Shown here piece after piece: positions 1 to 7,871 of a DNA stretch of 35,934 nt. The DNA lies in contig CAAFEY010000168.1 of the NCBI GenBank assembly GCA_900761995.1, positions 1 through 35,934 of the forward strand, written 5' to 3'. Within the stretch, counting starts at the first letter, position 1. Each line of letters opens with the position of its first letter. The notes under the pieces were generated by a model, which worked only from the letters and a program-made list of their open reading frames with translations, did not search any database and was not told the origin of the DNA. The translations under genes and the position numbers were made by a program. The DNA comes from an uncultured Collinsella sp. GTDB lineage: Bacteria > Actinomycetota > Coriobacteriia > Coriobacteriales > Coriobacteriaceae.

Positions 1-1
1 C

Positions 2-352
2 TATCTGGAAGAGGATCGAACCACCCGTCAAAATCTCGCCGACGTCGCCGAGCGCACGGAGGACACCATCGAGCAGTATTACGACATCGTCGAGGACCTG
101 GACGTCCCGACGAGCTCCAAGAACTACAGCTCCTGGAAGGACATCATCGCCCTGTACGACGACCTGGATCACCGCATTGACGCAATCTGTGATGCCTGGG
201 AGATCAGCCTGAAATACGCCAAGCCTGCGGACCACAAGAATGAGATCGTGGCGCCGCTGTCGCGCGACAACGTGGCGGGCACCAATGACAATAAGTACCG
301 CCTAGACTTTGAGGAGCGCTATCCCGGCGCCAAGCCTGTCGAGGTGAACTAG
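2..352 (+). CDS. Hypothetical protein, C-terminal part (5' end outside window)
   Basis: An open frame enters from the left edge and closes with TAG at 350-352, giving at least 116 residues. The peptide begins YLEEDRTTRQNLADVAERTE and ends GAKPVEVN. It is acidic, rich in Asp, Glu and Tyr, looks helical in its first two thirds, and shows no membrane segment or metal motif. I do not recognise the family. The start lies outside the window, so a signal peptide or an N-terminal domain cannot be judged. It is followed by an inverted repeat and a strong bidirectional terminator and is convergent with the topoisomerase gene. That it is a real gene rests on one clean frame with actinobacterial codon use running into a terminator. 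Confidence 0.75.
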   Translation, partial: YLEEDRTTRQNLADVAERTEDTIEQYYDIVEDLDVPTSSKNYSSWKDIIALYDDLDHRIDAICDAWEISLKYAKPADHKNEIVAPLSRDNVAGTNDNKYRLDFEERYPGAKPVEVN

Positions 353-371
353 CGCTTTGTCGTTCCCGAGC

Positions 372-427
372 CGGCAGTTAGGGACGTTCCTAAACTGCCG
401 GCAGAAAAGGAACGTCCCTAACTGCCG
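372..427. repeat. Perfect 20-bp inverted repeat, GGGACGTTCC family (copy 1)
   Basis: Left arm 372-391 (CGGCAGTTAGGGACGTTCCT) is exactly reverse-complementary to the right arm 408-427. The 16-nt centre holds a second palindrome, CTGCCGGCAG. Related copies lie at 26431-26461 and 28579-28632, all intergenic. The layout fits a REP-like or small non-autonomous palindromic element; no transposase is in the window. Confidence 0.75.
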
Positions 428-430
428 ATC

Positions 431-473
431 AAAAAAAACGAGCGAGGATCATGGGACCCTCGCTCGTTTTTTT
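431..473. terminator. Bidirectional intrinsic terminator between the partial gene and the topoisomerase gene
   Basis: The stem AACGAGCGAGG pairs with CCTCGCTCGTT around a 9-nt loop, with a run of A before it and a run of T after it, so it can stop transcripts from either convergent gene. Confidence 0.85.
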
Positions 474-495
474 GGGCATTGTTTCGACCGCGCCG

Positions 496-3087
496 TTACT
501 TGTCGGCGGCCTTCTTGGCCGTCGTCTTCTTGGTGGTCGACTTCTTGGCAGTCGACTTTTTCGCCGTCGAAGTCTTCTTCGCAGCGGTCGTCTTCTTTGC
601 CGAGCTCGCCTTAGTCGCGGTCTTGCGGCCGCGGGCGGGCTTCTTCTCCTTGGTCGGGCAGTCCATGTTCACGCAGATGCGCCACGGGCCGCGCGCCGTG
701 TTGACCACCACGATGGGAGCGCCGCACTCGGGGCAGGTCTCACCCGTCGCCTCGAGCTTACCGCGCGCCGGTAGAGGATAGCTCACGCCACAGTCATCGT
801 AGTTGGTGCAGCGGATAAAGCGCTTGCCGCTCTTCTCGCTCTTGTGCGCGATCAGGTCGCCATGGCGTCCGGCCTCGGCGCACACCTTGCACTCGCCCAC
901 CTTAAGGTCAGGCTCGTAGTTGGTGGGGCACCTCGGGTTCACGCAGATCTCGAAAGCCTTCTGGCGGAACGGCTGACACTTGATGCGCGGCGCACCGCAC
1001 TCGGGGCACACGGCGGCCTCGCCCTCGAGCGGGCTCACCTTGACGCCGCTCGGCACCGGATAGGTCACGTCGCAGTCGGGCCAGCCCATGCAGCCAATGA
1101 AGCTGCCGCGGGTCTTGGCGCTCGTCTTCATAACCAGGTCCTTGCCGCACTTGGGGCAGGCGCCCACGCGCGCATCGGCCGTGACGGCGTCGCTGATGGC
1201 GTCGCCGAGCTCCTGCGTATGCTTGAGCAGCTCGTCGAGCACGCCGGCCAGCAGCGCACGCGAGTGCGTCACGACATGCTCTTCGGTGTCCTCGCCGCGC
1301 TCGACGCGAGTCATGTCGCCGTCGAGCTCGCTGGTCATATCGGGTCTCGTGATGCGCGGGGCAAATTGCGTCAGCGCGTCAATGATGGCGATGCCCAGCT
1401 GGCTCGGCTCCACGGGATCGTTTTTGAGGTAGCGCACGGCGTACAGGCGCTCGATGATACTCGCGCGCGTGGACTTGGTGCCCAGGCCGCGCTTTTCCAT
1501 CTCCTGCACGAGCTTGCCCTGGCTGTAGCGCGCGGGCGGCTCGGTCTGCTTGGCCTCAAGCTTAATGTCGAACACGTCGACCGTGTCGCCCTGCTCAAGC
1601 GGCGGCATCTGCTCATCGCGCTTAAGACCGTACGGGTACGCCTCGCGGAAACCCGGGGTCACGAGCACGTCGCCCGAGGCCACGAACGGCTCACCGTTCA
1701 CATCGAGCTCGAGCTTGGTGTTCTCGATAGTCGCGGGCCCCATGAGCGTCGCCAGGAAGCGACGGGCGATGAGGTCGTAGAGCTTGCGCTGGCCGCCATC
1801 GAGCGTGGACGGATCGCCCTCGCCCGTGGGGTAGATAGGCGGGTGGTCGGTGGTCTCGACCTTGCCGCGCGTGGGCTTCATGGGGCCGGCGAGCACCTTT
1901 TTGCACACGGGCGCCAGCGCCGGGTTGATCTTTGCCAGGTCGCTCACCACGGCGCCCAGATCGAGCGTCGCGGGATACACGGTGTTGTCGACACGCGGGT
2001 AGCTGATGAGACCGGCCATGTAGAGGGACTCGGCGATGCGCATGGTACGCGCAGGTGAGATGCCCTCGGCCGCGGCGGCAGCCTGCAGCGAGGTCGTCGC
2101 AAACGGCGTGGGCGGCTGCTGCTTACGCGAGCGCTTGGTCACCGCGGCGACGGTTGCCGTCGTAGCGCCGTCAACGTGACCGTACGCCGTCTCAGCAGCA
2201 TCCTTGTCGGTAAAGCGCGCCGTCTTGTGCGCGATCTTAAAGCGATCGTCCTCGGCAGCGCCTTGCGCGGCGCCCATGCCGCGAATCTGCCAATAGTCCT
2301 CGGGCACAAACGCCATGCGCTCGCGCTCGCGCTCGACCACCAGGGCAAGCGTCGGCGTCTGCACGCGGCCGGCGGAACGCACGTTGCCAAAGCCGCCAAA
2401 CTTGGCGAGCGTCAGGTAGCGCGTGAGCACCGCACCCCAAATGAGGTCGATGTGCTGACGGCTCTCGCCGGCGTCGGCCAGGTTCTGGTCGAGCGAGACA
2501 AGGTTATCGAAGGCCTGCGTGATCTCGGCCTTGGTAAACGAAGAATACTGGGCGCGGGCGACCGGCAAGTCGGGCGCCACCTCGCGCACCTTGTTGAGGG
2601 CGTCCGAACCGATCAGCTCGCCCTCGCGATCGAAGTCCGTGGCGATGATGACACTGTCGGACTTTTTGGCGAGGTTCTTGAGCGAGCGGATGAGTTCCTT
2701 CTCGGCCGGCAGCTTAATGACGGGTGCCCAGGTGAGATACGGCAGACTCTCGAGCTTCCAGCCCTTGATGGAGATGCCGTCGGCAAGAAACGGCTTGCGC
2801 TTGGTGTCGTAGGGCGGGCGTGCCAGGCCATCGGGCATGTCGGCCGGTAGCATCTCGCCGTCCTCGGTAACCGAATACCAGCCCAGCTTTTTATCGAACA
2901 GCACGCTGTCGCAAAAATCGGGCGCAAGGATGTGACCGGCCAGGCCGATGGTCACGCACTCCTCGCCCTTCCACTCAAAACGGTAGATGGCGGTGTTGTA
3001 CACCTTGTCCTTTTTGGGTTTGCCCGTGGACAGACGCTCGGCAATCTGACGCGCGGCGTCGTTTTTCTCTGCGATGATGAGCTTCAA
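496..3087 (-). CDS. Type IA DNA topoisomerase with zinc-finger and lysine/alanine-rich tail
   Basis: An 863-residue enzyme that relaxes or decatenates DNA through a tyrosine-linked single-strand break. The Toprim domain has Glu7 and the acidic motif DFDREGE at 151-157. SAGRVQTPTLALV (about 238-250) and PPTPFATTSLQ (about 325-335) are family signatures. The catalytic tyrosine is Tyr363 in GLISYPRVDNT. From about 645 to 812 there are four Cys-rich zinc-binding repeats. The last roughly 50 residues are a histone-H1-like Lys/Ala/Thr tail, probably for DNA binding. The N-terminus resembles archaeal-type TopA or TopB rather than the usual bacterial TopA, so it is likely an accessory topoisomerase; I give no symbol because both names are used. 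The start is TTG, chosen because AGGAG lies about 7 nt upstream and the peptide begins exactly at the conserved MKLIIAEK. It follows hypB by 54 nt and may share its transcript. Confidence 0.93.
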   Translation of the reverse strand: MKLIIAEKNDAARQIAERLSTGKPKKDKVYNTAIYRFEWKGEECVTIGLAGHILAPDFCDSVLFDKKLGWYSVTEDGEMLPADMPDGLARPPYDTKRKPFLADGISIKGWKLESLPYLTWAPVIKLPAEKELIRSLKNLAKKSDSVIIATDFDREGELIGSDALNKVREVAPDLPVARAQYSSFTKAEITQAFDNLVSLDQNLADAGESRQHIDLIWGAVLTRYLTLAKFGGFGNVRSAGRVQTPTLALVVERERERMAFVPEDYWQIRGMGAAQGAAEDDRFKIAHKTARFTDKDAAETAYGHVDGATTATVAAVTKRSRKQQPPTPFATTSLQAAAAAEGISPARTMRIAESLYMAGLISYPRVDNTVYPATLDLGAVVSDLAKINPALAPVCKKVLAGPMKPTRGKVETTDHPPIYPTGEGDPSTLDGGQRKLYDLIARRFLATLMGPATIENTKLELDVNGEPFVASGDVLVTPGFREAYPYGLKRDEQMPPLEQGDTVDVFDIKLEAKQTEPPARYSQGKLVQEMEKRGLGTKSTRASIIERLYAVRYLKNDPVEPSQLGIAIIDALTQFAPRITRPDMTSELDGDMTRVERGEDTEEHVVTHSRALLAGVLDELLKHTQELGDAISDAVTADARVGACPKCGKDLVMKTSAKTRGSFIGCMGWPDCDVTYPVPSGVKVSPLEGEAAVCPECGAPRIKCQPFRQKAFEICVNPRCPTNYEPDLKVGECKVCAEAGRHGDLIAHKSEKSGKRFIRCTNYDDCGVSYPLPARGKLEATGETCPECGAPIVVVNTARGPWRICVNMDCPTKEKKPARGRKTATKASSAKKTTAAKKTSTAKKSTAKKSTTKKTTAKKAADK

Positions 3088-3141
3088 AAGAGGCTCCTAT
3101 CTCGTGTCTCTGCGGCTACGCCCGCCCGTATGGCGGCCGAT

Positions 3142-3825
3142 TTACGCCCTTGCTTGCTCGATCTGCCCGATGAGCCAATCGCACCAGGCATCCATGCCCT
3201 CGCCCTTGCGCGCGCTCACGGCAAACCGCGGCGCCTGCGGATTGAGGTCATCGAGTGTCTTAGTATACCTATCCATGTCAAAATCGAAAGCCGGGGCCAC
3301 GTCGACCTTATTGAGCAGCTGCGCGCCGGCGTGCTGGAAGATGCCCGGGTACTTGATGGGCTTGTCGTCGCCCTCGGGCACCGAGAGGATCATGATGGAC
3401 AGGTTCTCGCCCAGGTCAAAGTCGACCGGGCAGACCAGGTTACCCACATTTTCGATAAAGATGACGTCGATGTTCTCCAGACCGACGGCCTGGTCGAAGG
3501 CGTCGACGGCCTCCATGATCATGTTGCCCTCGAGGTGGCACAGGCCGCCCGTGTTGATCTGGATGGCGGGCATGCCGGCTTCCTTCATGGTGATGGCGTC
3601 GACGTCCGAGGCGATATCGCCCTCGATAACGGCACAGCGCAGGCTGGCTTTGTCACGCAAGCGCTCGTTGGTGCCCAGAATCGTGGTGGTCTTACCCGAG
3701 CCAGGGCTCGACAGTACATTGATCACGTAGGTGTTCGTCTGCTCAAACCGCTGACGCAGCTGATCTGCCAGGCGCTCGTTGCGCGACAGAATCGGCGACG
3801 CGATATCAATCGTTTTCTCGGCCAT
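3142..3825 (-). CDS. hypB: HypB, nickel-inserting GTPase for hydrogenase maturation
   Basis: A 227-residue SIMIBI-class GTPase that, with HypA, delivers nickel to [NiFe]-hydrogenase (or urease) in the cytoplasm. The P-loop is PGSGKTT at 41-47. The metal site at the dimer interface is Cys96-His97 in GGLCHLEG, and NKVD is the guanine-specificity motif. The N-terminus lacks the histidine-rich nickel-storage stretch and the CxxCGC motif of some HypB proteins, so this is the minimal form. It starts 55 nt after hypA in the same direction. No hydrogenase or urease structural gene lies in the window, so the client enzyme is encoded elsewhere. The family call is firm; the client is inferred. Confidence 0.96.
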   Translation of the reverse strand: MAEKTIDIASPILSRNERLADQLRQRFEQTNTYVINVLSSPGSGKTTTILGTNERLRDKASLRCAVIEGDIASDVDAITMKEAGMPAIQINTGGLCHLEGNMIMEAVDAFDQAVGLENIDVIFIENVGNLVCPVDFDLGENLSIMILSVPEGDDKPIKYPGIFQHAGAQLLNKVDVAPAFDFDMDRYTKTLDDLNPQAPRFAVSARKGEGMDAWCDWLIGQIEQARA

Positions 3826-3880
3826 ACTTAGCGCTCCTTACTTTGGCCCTTTTATACCCCATCGCTAGATGGCGAGCGTG

Positions 3881-4237
3881 CTAATCGTCGGGGGTCTCGA
3901 TCTCGATACTTGCGATGTCGAGTTCGCGGCCATGCAGCAGACGCACGTTGGCACCGCCACATTGGGGACAACGGCAATGGAAACGGTCGTGCTCAAAGAC
4001 CTCACCGCAGTCCAGACACTCGCTTTGTGGATGGACTTCCTCCACGGCAAGCTCGCAGCCGCGCGTGAGCGGGTCCTCGTCGCGAAACGTCTCCCACGCA
4101 AAGTCAAGCGCCTCGCGCACGACCTCGGTCATATCCCCGATACGCAGCGTTACCAAAACGGCGCGCGAGGCCCCCGCCCCACGCGCCGCGCGAATCACTG
4201 TATCGAGTATGCCGTTGACAATGCCAACCTCGTGCAT
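3881..4237 (-). CDS. hypA: HypA, nickel metallochaperone
   Basis: A 118-residue protein that binds nickel and passes it to the hydrogenase large subunit together with HypB. It begins MHEVGIV, with His2 as the nickel ligand together with the amino terminus. The structural zinc site is Cys74, Cys77, Cys90 and Cys93 in two CxxC pairs, with an extra Cys88. The length matches the family. The ATG is 6 nt after the tatC stop, and its ribosome site (GAGGAG) lies within the end of tatC, which indicates translational coupling and one operon tatA-tatC-hypA-hypB. Confidence 0.96.
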   Translation of the reverse strand: MHEVGIVNGILDTVIRAARGAGASRAVLVTLRIGDMTEVVREALDFAWETFRDEDPLTRGCELAVEEVHPQSECLDCGEVFEHDRFHCRCPQCGGANVRLLHGRELDIASIEIETPDD

Positions 4238-4243
4238 ACCGAT

Positions 4244-5035
4244 TTACTCCTCGTCGTCCTCGTCGTCCGAGAACAGGTCCAGACGGCTCACGAACAGGCC
4301 CTCCTTGCCCTCGCGCGCGGTAATGACCACGCGAGCGATGGCGAGCGAAATCTCGTAGAGCGAGAGCAGGGCGCCATACATGAGACCCAGCGTAACGGGC
4401 GAGCCGTCGGGCGTAATCACAGCCGAGCCCACAAGCAGGCCTACGTACACGTAGCGCCAGGCGCTGCGGAAGGCCGCATAGGACACGATGTGAAAGACGG
4501 ACAGATAGAAGATGATGAGCGGCAGCTCAAACGCCACACCAAAGCCGATCATAAAGAGCAGCTCCATGTTGACGTAGTTCTCCAGGTCGGGCAGCGCCGT
4601 AGCGACGGCCGAGGTCTCGCCGATGAGCCACTCAAAGCCCGCCGGGATGATGATGAAATAGCAGAAGATGGCACCCAGGAAGAACAGCACCGTCGAGGCG
4701 AGCACCGTGGGCACGACCCACTTGCGCTCGTTGGGGCGCAGCGCCGGCAGGAAAAATGCCAGGATCTGCCAGATGATCATGGGCGTGCACATGACCACGG
4801 CCATCTTGATGGCCAGCGAGAAGCGCAGGCCAAAGCCGCCGAGTGTGGTGGTGATGTAGAACTTACCGTCCGGCACAAACGAGCGGATGGGGTCTTCCAG
4901 GATATCGAGCACCACGGGCGTGGCAAAGTACAGCACGATGGCGGCGGCAAACACCGACACGACCACGATGGTCAGGCGGCGACGGAGCTCTCCCAAGTGA
5001 TCGAAGAGCGGCATACGAGCAGGTCCGATAGGCAT
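4244..5035 (-). CDS. tatC: TatC, twin-arginine translocase receptor subunit
   Basis: A 263-residue polytopic membrane protein that binds the twin-arginine signal peptide and, with TatA/B, exports folded proteins. The N-terminal signature HLGELRRRL is present and about six hydrophobic segments follow, as expected. The C-terminus is acidic and ends in a run of Asp and Glu. The ATG overlaps the tatA stop as TAATG, with GGGAGG upstream inside tatA, so the two are translationally coupled. Tat is the route used by [NiFe]-hydrogenase small subunits and other cofactor-loaded enzymes, which makes the downstream hypAB functionally coherent. Confidence 0.97.
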   Translation of the reverse strand: MPIGPARMPLFDHLGELRRRLTIVVVSVFAAAIVLYFATPVVLDILEDPIRSFVPDGKFYITTTLGGFGLRFSLAIKMAVVMCTPMIIWQILAFFLPALRPNERKWVVPTVLASTVLFFLGAIFCYFIIIPAGFEWLIGETSAVATALPDLENYVNMELLFMIGFGVAFELPLIIFYLSVFHIVSYAAFRSAWRYVYVGLLVGSAVITPDGSPVTLGLMYGALLSLYEISLAIARVVITAREGKEGLFVSRLDLFSDDEDDEE

Positions 5036-5628
5036 TACTCATCGCCTCCCTTCGGGGCGTCGGCGGCAGCAGTCTCGGCAGCGTCCTCGGCCTCGAGCTC
5101 GCGAGCGAGCTGGTCGACGACGGCCTTGCGCTTGCGGGGACGACGGGCGTAGAGGTCAGCCGTCGTGGGCTCTGCCGGCTCGGGCTCGGGCTCTGCAGCA
5201 GGCTCGGGCTCGACGGCAGGCTCGGCGGCAGCGGCAGGCTCGGCCTCGGCACCCTCGGCCTCGGACTCCTCAGCAGCACCCTCGCCCTCGGCGGCAGCCT
5301 CGCTCGCGGCCTTCTCGGCAGCAAGGCGGGCACGACGCTCGGCAAAGGTCTCCTTCTTGGCGGGCGCTACCGTCTCGGCGGCATCCTCGTCCGCATCGGA
5401 ATCGTCATCGACGGCAGCCTTCTTGGGCTTGACCGGAGCCGAAGCGGCCTCGCTTACCGGATCGATGATCTCGGACTGGACAACCGCCGTCATCTTTTCC
5501 TGCGTCTCGCGGAACTGACGGATGGCACGGCCGATCGTACGGCCCATCTGCGGGAGCTTATCCGGGCCAAACAGCAAAAAGCCGAAGACCACGATGATTG
5601 CCAGCTCACCTTCTCCAATACCAAACAC
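5035..5628 (-). CDS. tatA: TatA/TatB-family twin-arginine translocase subunit
   Basis: I place the start at GTG 5626-5628, giving 197 residues beginning with FGIGEGELAII. GGAGG lies about 5 nt upstream and this is where family proteins begin. An in-frame ATG 45 nt further out would add an unlike hydrophilic leader. One membrane segment (about residues 5-21) is followed by the hinge motif FGPDKLP and an amphipathic helix through about residue 50. The remaining 140 or so residues are an Ala/Glu/Pro-rich acidic tail, longer than in a typical TatA of 60-90 residues. Only one TatA/B-type gene is seen here, so it could serve both functions or act as TatB. Confidence 0.92.
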   Translation of the reverse strand: MFGIGEGELAIIVVFGFLLFGPDKLPQMGRTIGRAIRQFRETQEKMTAVVQSEIIDPVSEAASAPVKPKKAAVDDDSDADEDAAETVAPAKKETFAERRARLAAEKAASEAAAEGEGAAEESEAEGAEAEPAAAAEPAVEPEPAAEPEPEPAEPTTADLYARRPRKRKAVVDQLARELEAEDAAETAAADAPKGGDE

Positions 5629-5703
5629 ACATACCTCCAAGGCTCGATGTGATTCGAGCCCGCACCGCGCCATTCGGCCGGAACTCGTCTATTCATTCGG
5701 TCA

Positions 5704-5736
5704 AGTATAGCGCCCGGACGCCAAAACGTCCGAGCG
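5704..5736 (-). promoter_or_regulatory. Hairpin after the STAS gene followed by a -10 TATACT for tatA
   Basis: On the minus strand a stem GCGC(T)CGGACG/CGTCCG(G)GCGC sits at about 5710-5736 and is followed at once by TATACT (5704-5709), about 70 nt before the tatA start. There is no clear -35. The hairpin may end the STAS transcript without a U-run. The same TATACT hexamer precedes several other genes in this window. Confidence 0.35.
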
Positions 5737-5780
5737 CATCACAAACATATGCCAAACGGCACGCCCTTTTGGGGCAAAGA

Positions 5781-6095
5781 TTATGCAGCGGTGATCGAAA
5801 TCTCCTGGTCGACACCCAACAGCTGAACCACGCGCATCACCGGGGGCTGCACATTGGTGCAGCTAAAGCGCTTGCCGTGGTCAACCGCATGGTGCGCGGC
5901 GCCCACGAGCACGCCAATGCCCGTCGAATCGATGTAGCTCACCTGGGCAAAATCGAGCTCAACGGCCTCGGTGGGCTGCTCGAGTGCCAGGTCGATGGCA
6001 TTGCGCAGGCTATCGGCGTTAGAGATATCGATCTCACCGGTCACCTTAATGGTGTAGAGCTCTGGCGTGGGGTTTGTGGAAATACCCAAATCCAT
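5781..6095 (-). CDS. STAS-domain protein, anti-sigma factor antagonist type
   Basis: A 104-residue single STAS domain of the SpoIIAA/RsbV type. In this family a serine is phosphorylated by a partner kinase, and the unphosphorylated form binds and neutralises an anti-sigma factor. The phosphorylation-site motif is YIDSTGIGVLVGA, with Ser57 the expected target. AGGAG lies 8 nt upstream of the ATG. No anti-sigma kinase or sigma-factor gene is next to it: the neighbours are an aminotransferase and tat genes. The partner switch must therefore be encoded elsewhere. A weak hairpin separates it from tatA. The fold is certain; the regulated sigma factor is unknown. Confidence 0.9.
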   Translation of the reverse strand: MDLGISTNPTPELYTIKVTGEIDISNADSLRNAIDLALEQPTEAVELDFAQVSYIDSTGIGVLVGAAHHAVDHGKRFSCTNVQPPVMRVVQLLGVDQEISITAA

Positions 6096-6161
6096 GTATA
6101 CGCTCCTTTACGTATCGAAAGTGCGGATAGTACTAGGCGCGGACTTGCGAGGCCCTACGCG

Positions 6162-7466
6162 TTAGGCGCGCTCGGCACGCGCAAGCTCGGCAGCGACGAG
6201 CTTGACAGCCAGCACCAGCACATCGAGCGCAGCCTCCAGGTCCTCGACCGTGGGATAGCTCGGCGCGATGCGGATGTTGGTGTCGCGCGGATCCTTGCCA
6301 TAAGGCCAGGTGGCACCAGCCGGCGTGAGCTTGACGCCCAGGTCGGCACAAAGCGCGGCGACCTTCTGGGCCGAGCCCTCGGGGCCATCAAAACTCACAA
6401 AGTAGCCGCCATGGGGATGAGTCCAAGTGGCGCAACCCGTGTTACCCAAGCCCTCGGTGAGCTTGCGCTCAACGGCCTCAAAGCGCGGACGCAAAAACTC
6501 AGCATGCTTTTTCATGTGTTCCTTGACCGCCTCGATAGTGGGAAGGAAGCGCACGTGACGCAGCTGGTTGAGCTTGTCGGCGCTAATAAGGCCAGCCTTC
6601 AGGCGCTTGGAGAACTCGGCGATAACCGCGGGGCTCGCACCGATAAAGCCGATACCGGCGCCCGGGAAGGTGATCTTTGACGTCGAGGCGAATGCCGCCA
6701 CGCGATCCTCGGTGCCCGCCGCGCGAGCGAGGTCAAAGATGTTGGCGAGCTCGTCGGTCTCGTCGTACAGGTCGTGCACGCAGTAGGCGTTGTCCCAGAA
6801 GATGCGGAAATCGGACGCGGCCGTGGGCATCTCGACCAGGCGGCGCACAGTGTCCTCGCTAAAGGTGATGCCCGTGGGGTTGGAATACTTGGGCACGCAC
6901 CAGATACCCTTGATGGAATCGTCGGCGGCAACCAGGCGCTCGATCTCGTCCATGTCGGGGCCGTTGTCGGTCATCGCGACGGGGACGTTCTCGATGCCCA
7001 AGTCGGCGGTGATGCCAAAGTGGCGATCGTAGCCGGGAACAGGGCACAGGAACTTGACCTTCTTGCCGTCGTGCGCGGCCTCGTAGGCGTCCCAAGGGTC
7101 GCTGCCGCACGAGCCGCAACGCCAGAACATACCGGCGATATCGTGCTCGATCAGCAGGCTCGATGAGCCCAGTACGAGCGTCTGCTCGGCAGGGCAACCC
7201 AGGAACTCCCCCGCCAGCTTGCGTGCCGAGGGAATGCCCTCGAAGCAACCGTAGTTGGAGCAGTCGACATTGCCGTCGTGCAGATCGGCATCGGCATTGA
7301 GGATATCGAGCATGGGGCGAGAAATGTTCACCTGGGAGGGCGACGGCTTGCCGCGCGCCATGTCGAGCGCCAAGCCCTTGGCCTTGACCTCGGCAACCTC
7401 GGCTTTAAGCGCCTCGATGGCGGCATCGAGTTCGGTGGTTTCCATCTTCTGGTAGATCGTCTGCAT
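6162..7466 (-). CDS. Class I/II PLP-dependent aminotransferase (aspartate aminotransferase, subgroup Ic-like)
   Basis: A 434-residue fold-type-I aminotransferase. The PLP lysine is Lys264 in STSKITFPGAG. Asn196 (YSNPTG) and Asp225/Tyr228 (FWDNAY) are the usual cofactor contacts. The N-terminal region with LDMARGKPSPSQ and the overall length match the subgroup represented by Corynebacterium glutamicum AspT. The likely reaction is transamination of aspartate or glutamate with 2-oxoacids, though exact specificity cannot be read from sequence. The ATG has GAAAGG upstream and a TATACT box about 37 nt before it. It runs toward the STAS gene with a 66-nt gap. Confidence 0.9.
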   Translation of the reverse strand: MQTIYQKMETTELDAAIEALKAEVAEVKAKGLALDMARGKPSPSQVNISRPMLDILNADADLHDGNVDCSNYGCFEGIPSARKLAGEFLGCPAEQTLVLGSSSLLIEHDIAGMFWRCGSCGSDPWDAYEAAHDGKKVKFLCPVPGYDRHFGITADLGIENVPVAMTDNGPDMDEIERLVAADDSIKGIWCVPKYSNPTGITFSEDTVRRLVEMPTAASDFRIFWDNAYCVHDLYDETDELANIFDLARAAGTEDRVAAFASTSKITFPGAGIGFIGASPAVIAEFSKRLKAGLISADKLNQLRHVRFLPTIEAVKEHMKKHAEFLRPRFEAVERKLTEGLGNTGCATWTHPHGGYFVSFDGPEGSAQKVAALCADLGVKLTPAGATWPYGKDPRDTNIRIAPSYPTVEDLEAALDVLVLAVKLVAAELARAERA

Positions 7467-7508
7467 GGGGTGCGACCTTTCGCGAAGCGGTACGTTGCAG
7501 TTCGTCTA

Positions 7509-7514
7509 AGTATA
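7509..7514 (-). promoter_or_regulatory. -10 TATACT of the aminotransferase gene
   Basis: TATACT on the minus strand would place the transcript start about 37 nt before the ATG at 7466. No convincing -35 at 16-18 nt is visible. Confidence 0.35.
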
Positions 7515-7616
7515 GACCGCCATCGTCGCAACGTTATGAAGCCGTGATAGATTAAGTTCATCGCAATCAATTACGAATCGCCGCGCATGCCGGCGTGGGG
7601 CGCCCAAGGAGACACT

Positions 7617-7871
7617 ATGGAGTACGGATCGTTTCAGGCCGAGGAATTCGGCGACTTGCAGCGCCTGGTCGACGGACTGTTTTACGACCGCCACGCCATC
7701 GACCGCCTGGATCTCATCGTGCAGGCCGAAATCTTGGACCTGGCGCCCGATCTCATGGAAATCGTGAACCTTTTGCCGCCCGGCTACTACGACCGCCAAT
7801 CGCTTTGCGACCAGCTCAACTCCGCCTTGGCCGCCCACGGCTGGGGCGCCGTCTACGGCACCGTGGAATGA
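7617..7871 (+). CDS. Small conserved hypothetical protein
   Basis: 84 residues beginning MEYGSFQAEEFG. I chose the ATG at 7617 because AAGGAG lies 6 nt upstream; an in-frame ATG at 7587 has no ribosome site. The protein is acidic and mostly helical, with the motif NLLPPGYYDRQSLCDQLNSA and no membrane segment. I do not know the family. The start lies about 150 nt from that of the divergent aminotransferase. A good ribosome site and tight coding periodicity argue it is real. Confidence 0.7.
   Translation: MEYGSFQAEEFGDLQRLVDGLFYDRHAIDRLDLIVQAEILDLAPDLMEIVNLLPPGYYDRQSLCDQLNSALAAHGWGAVYGTVE

Noticed and set aside
844..2058. Long open frame on the plus strand opposite the topoisomerase gene
   Set aside because: Antisense shadow of a GC-rich gene: no ribosome site, His/Ala/Arg-rich meaningless protein, and the minus-strand frame has clear catalytic motifs.
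3869..5152. 427-codon plus-strand frame across hypA, tatC and the end of tatA
   Set aside because: Antisense to three recognised genes; composition (Arg, His, Glu runs) is typical of a shadow frame.
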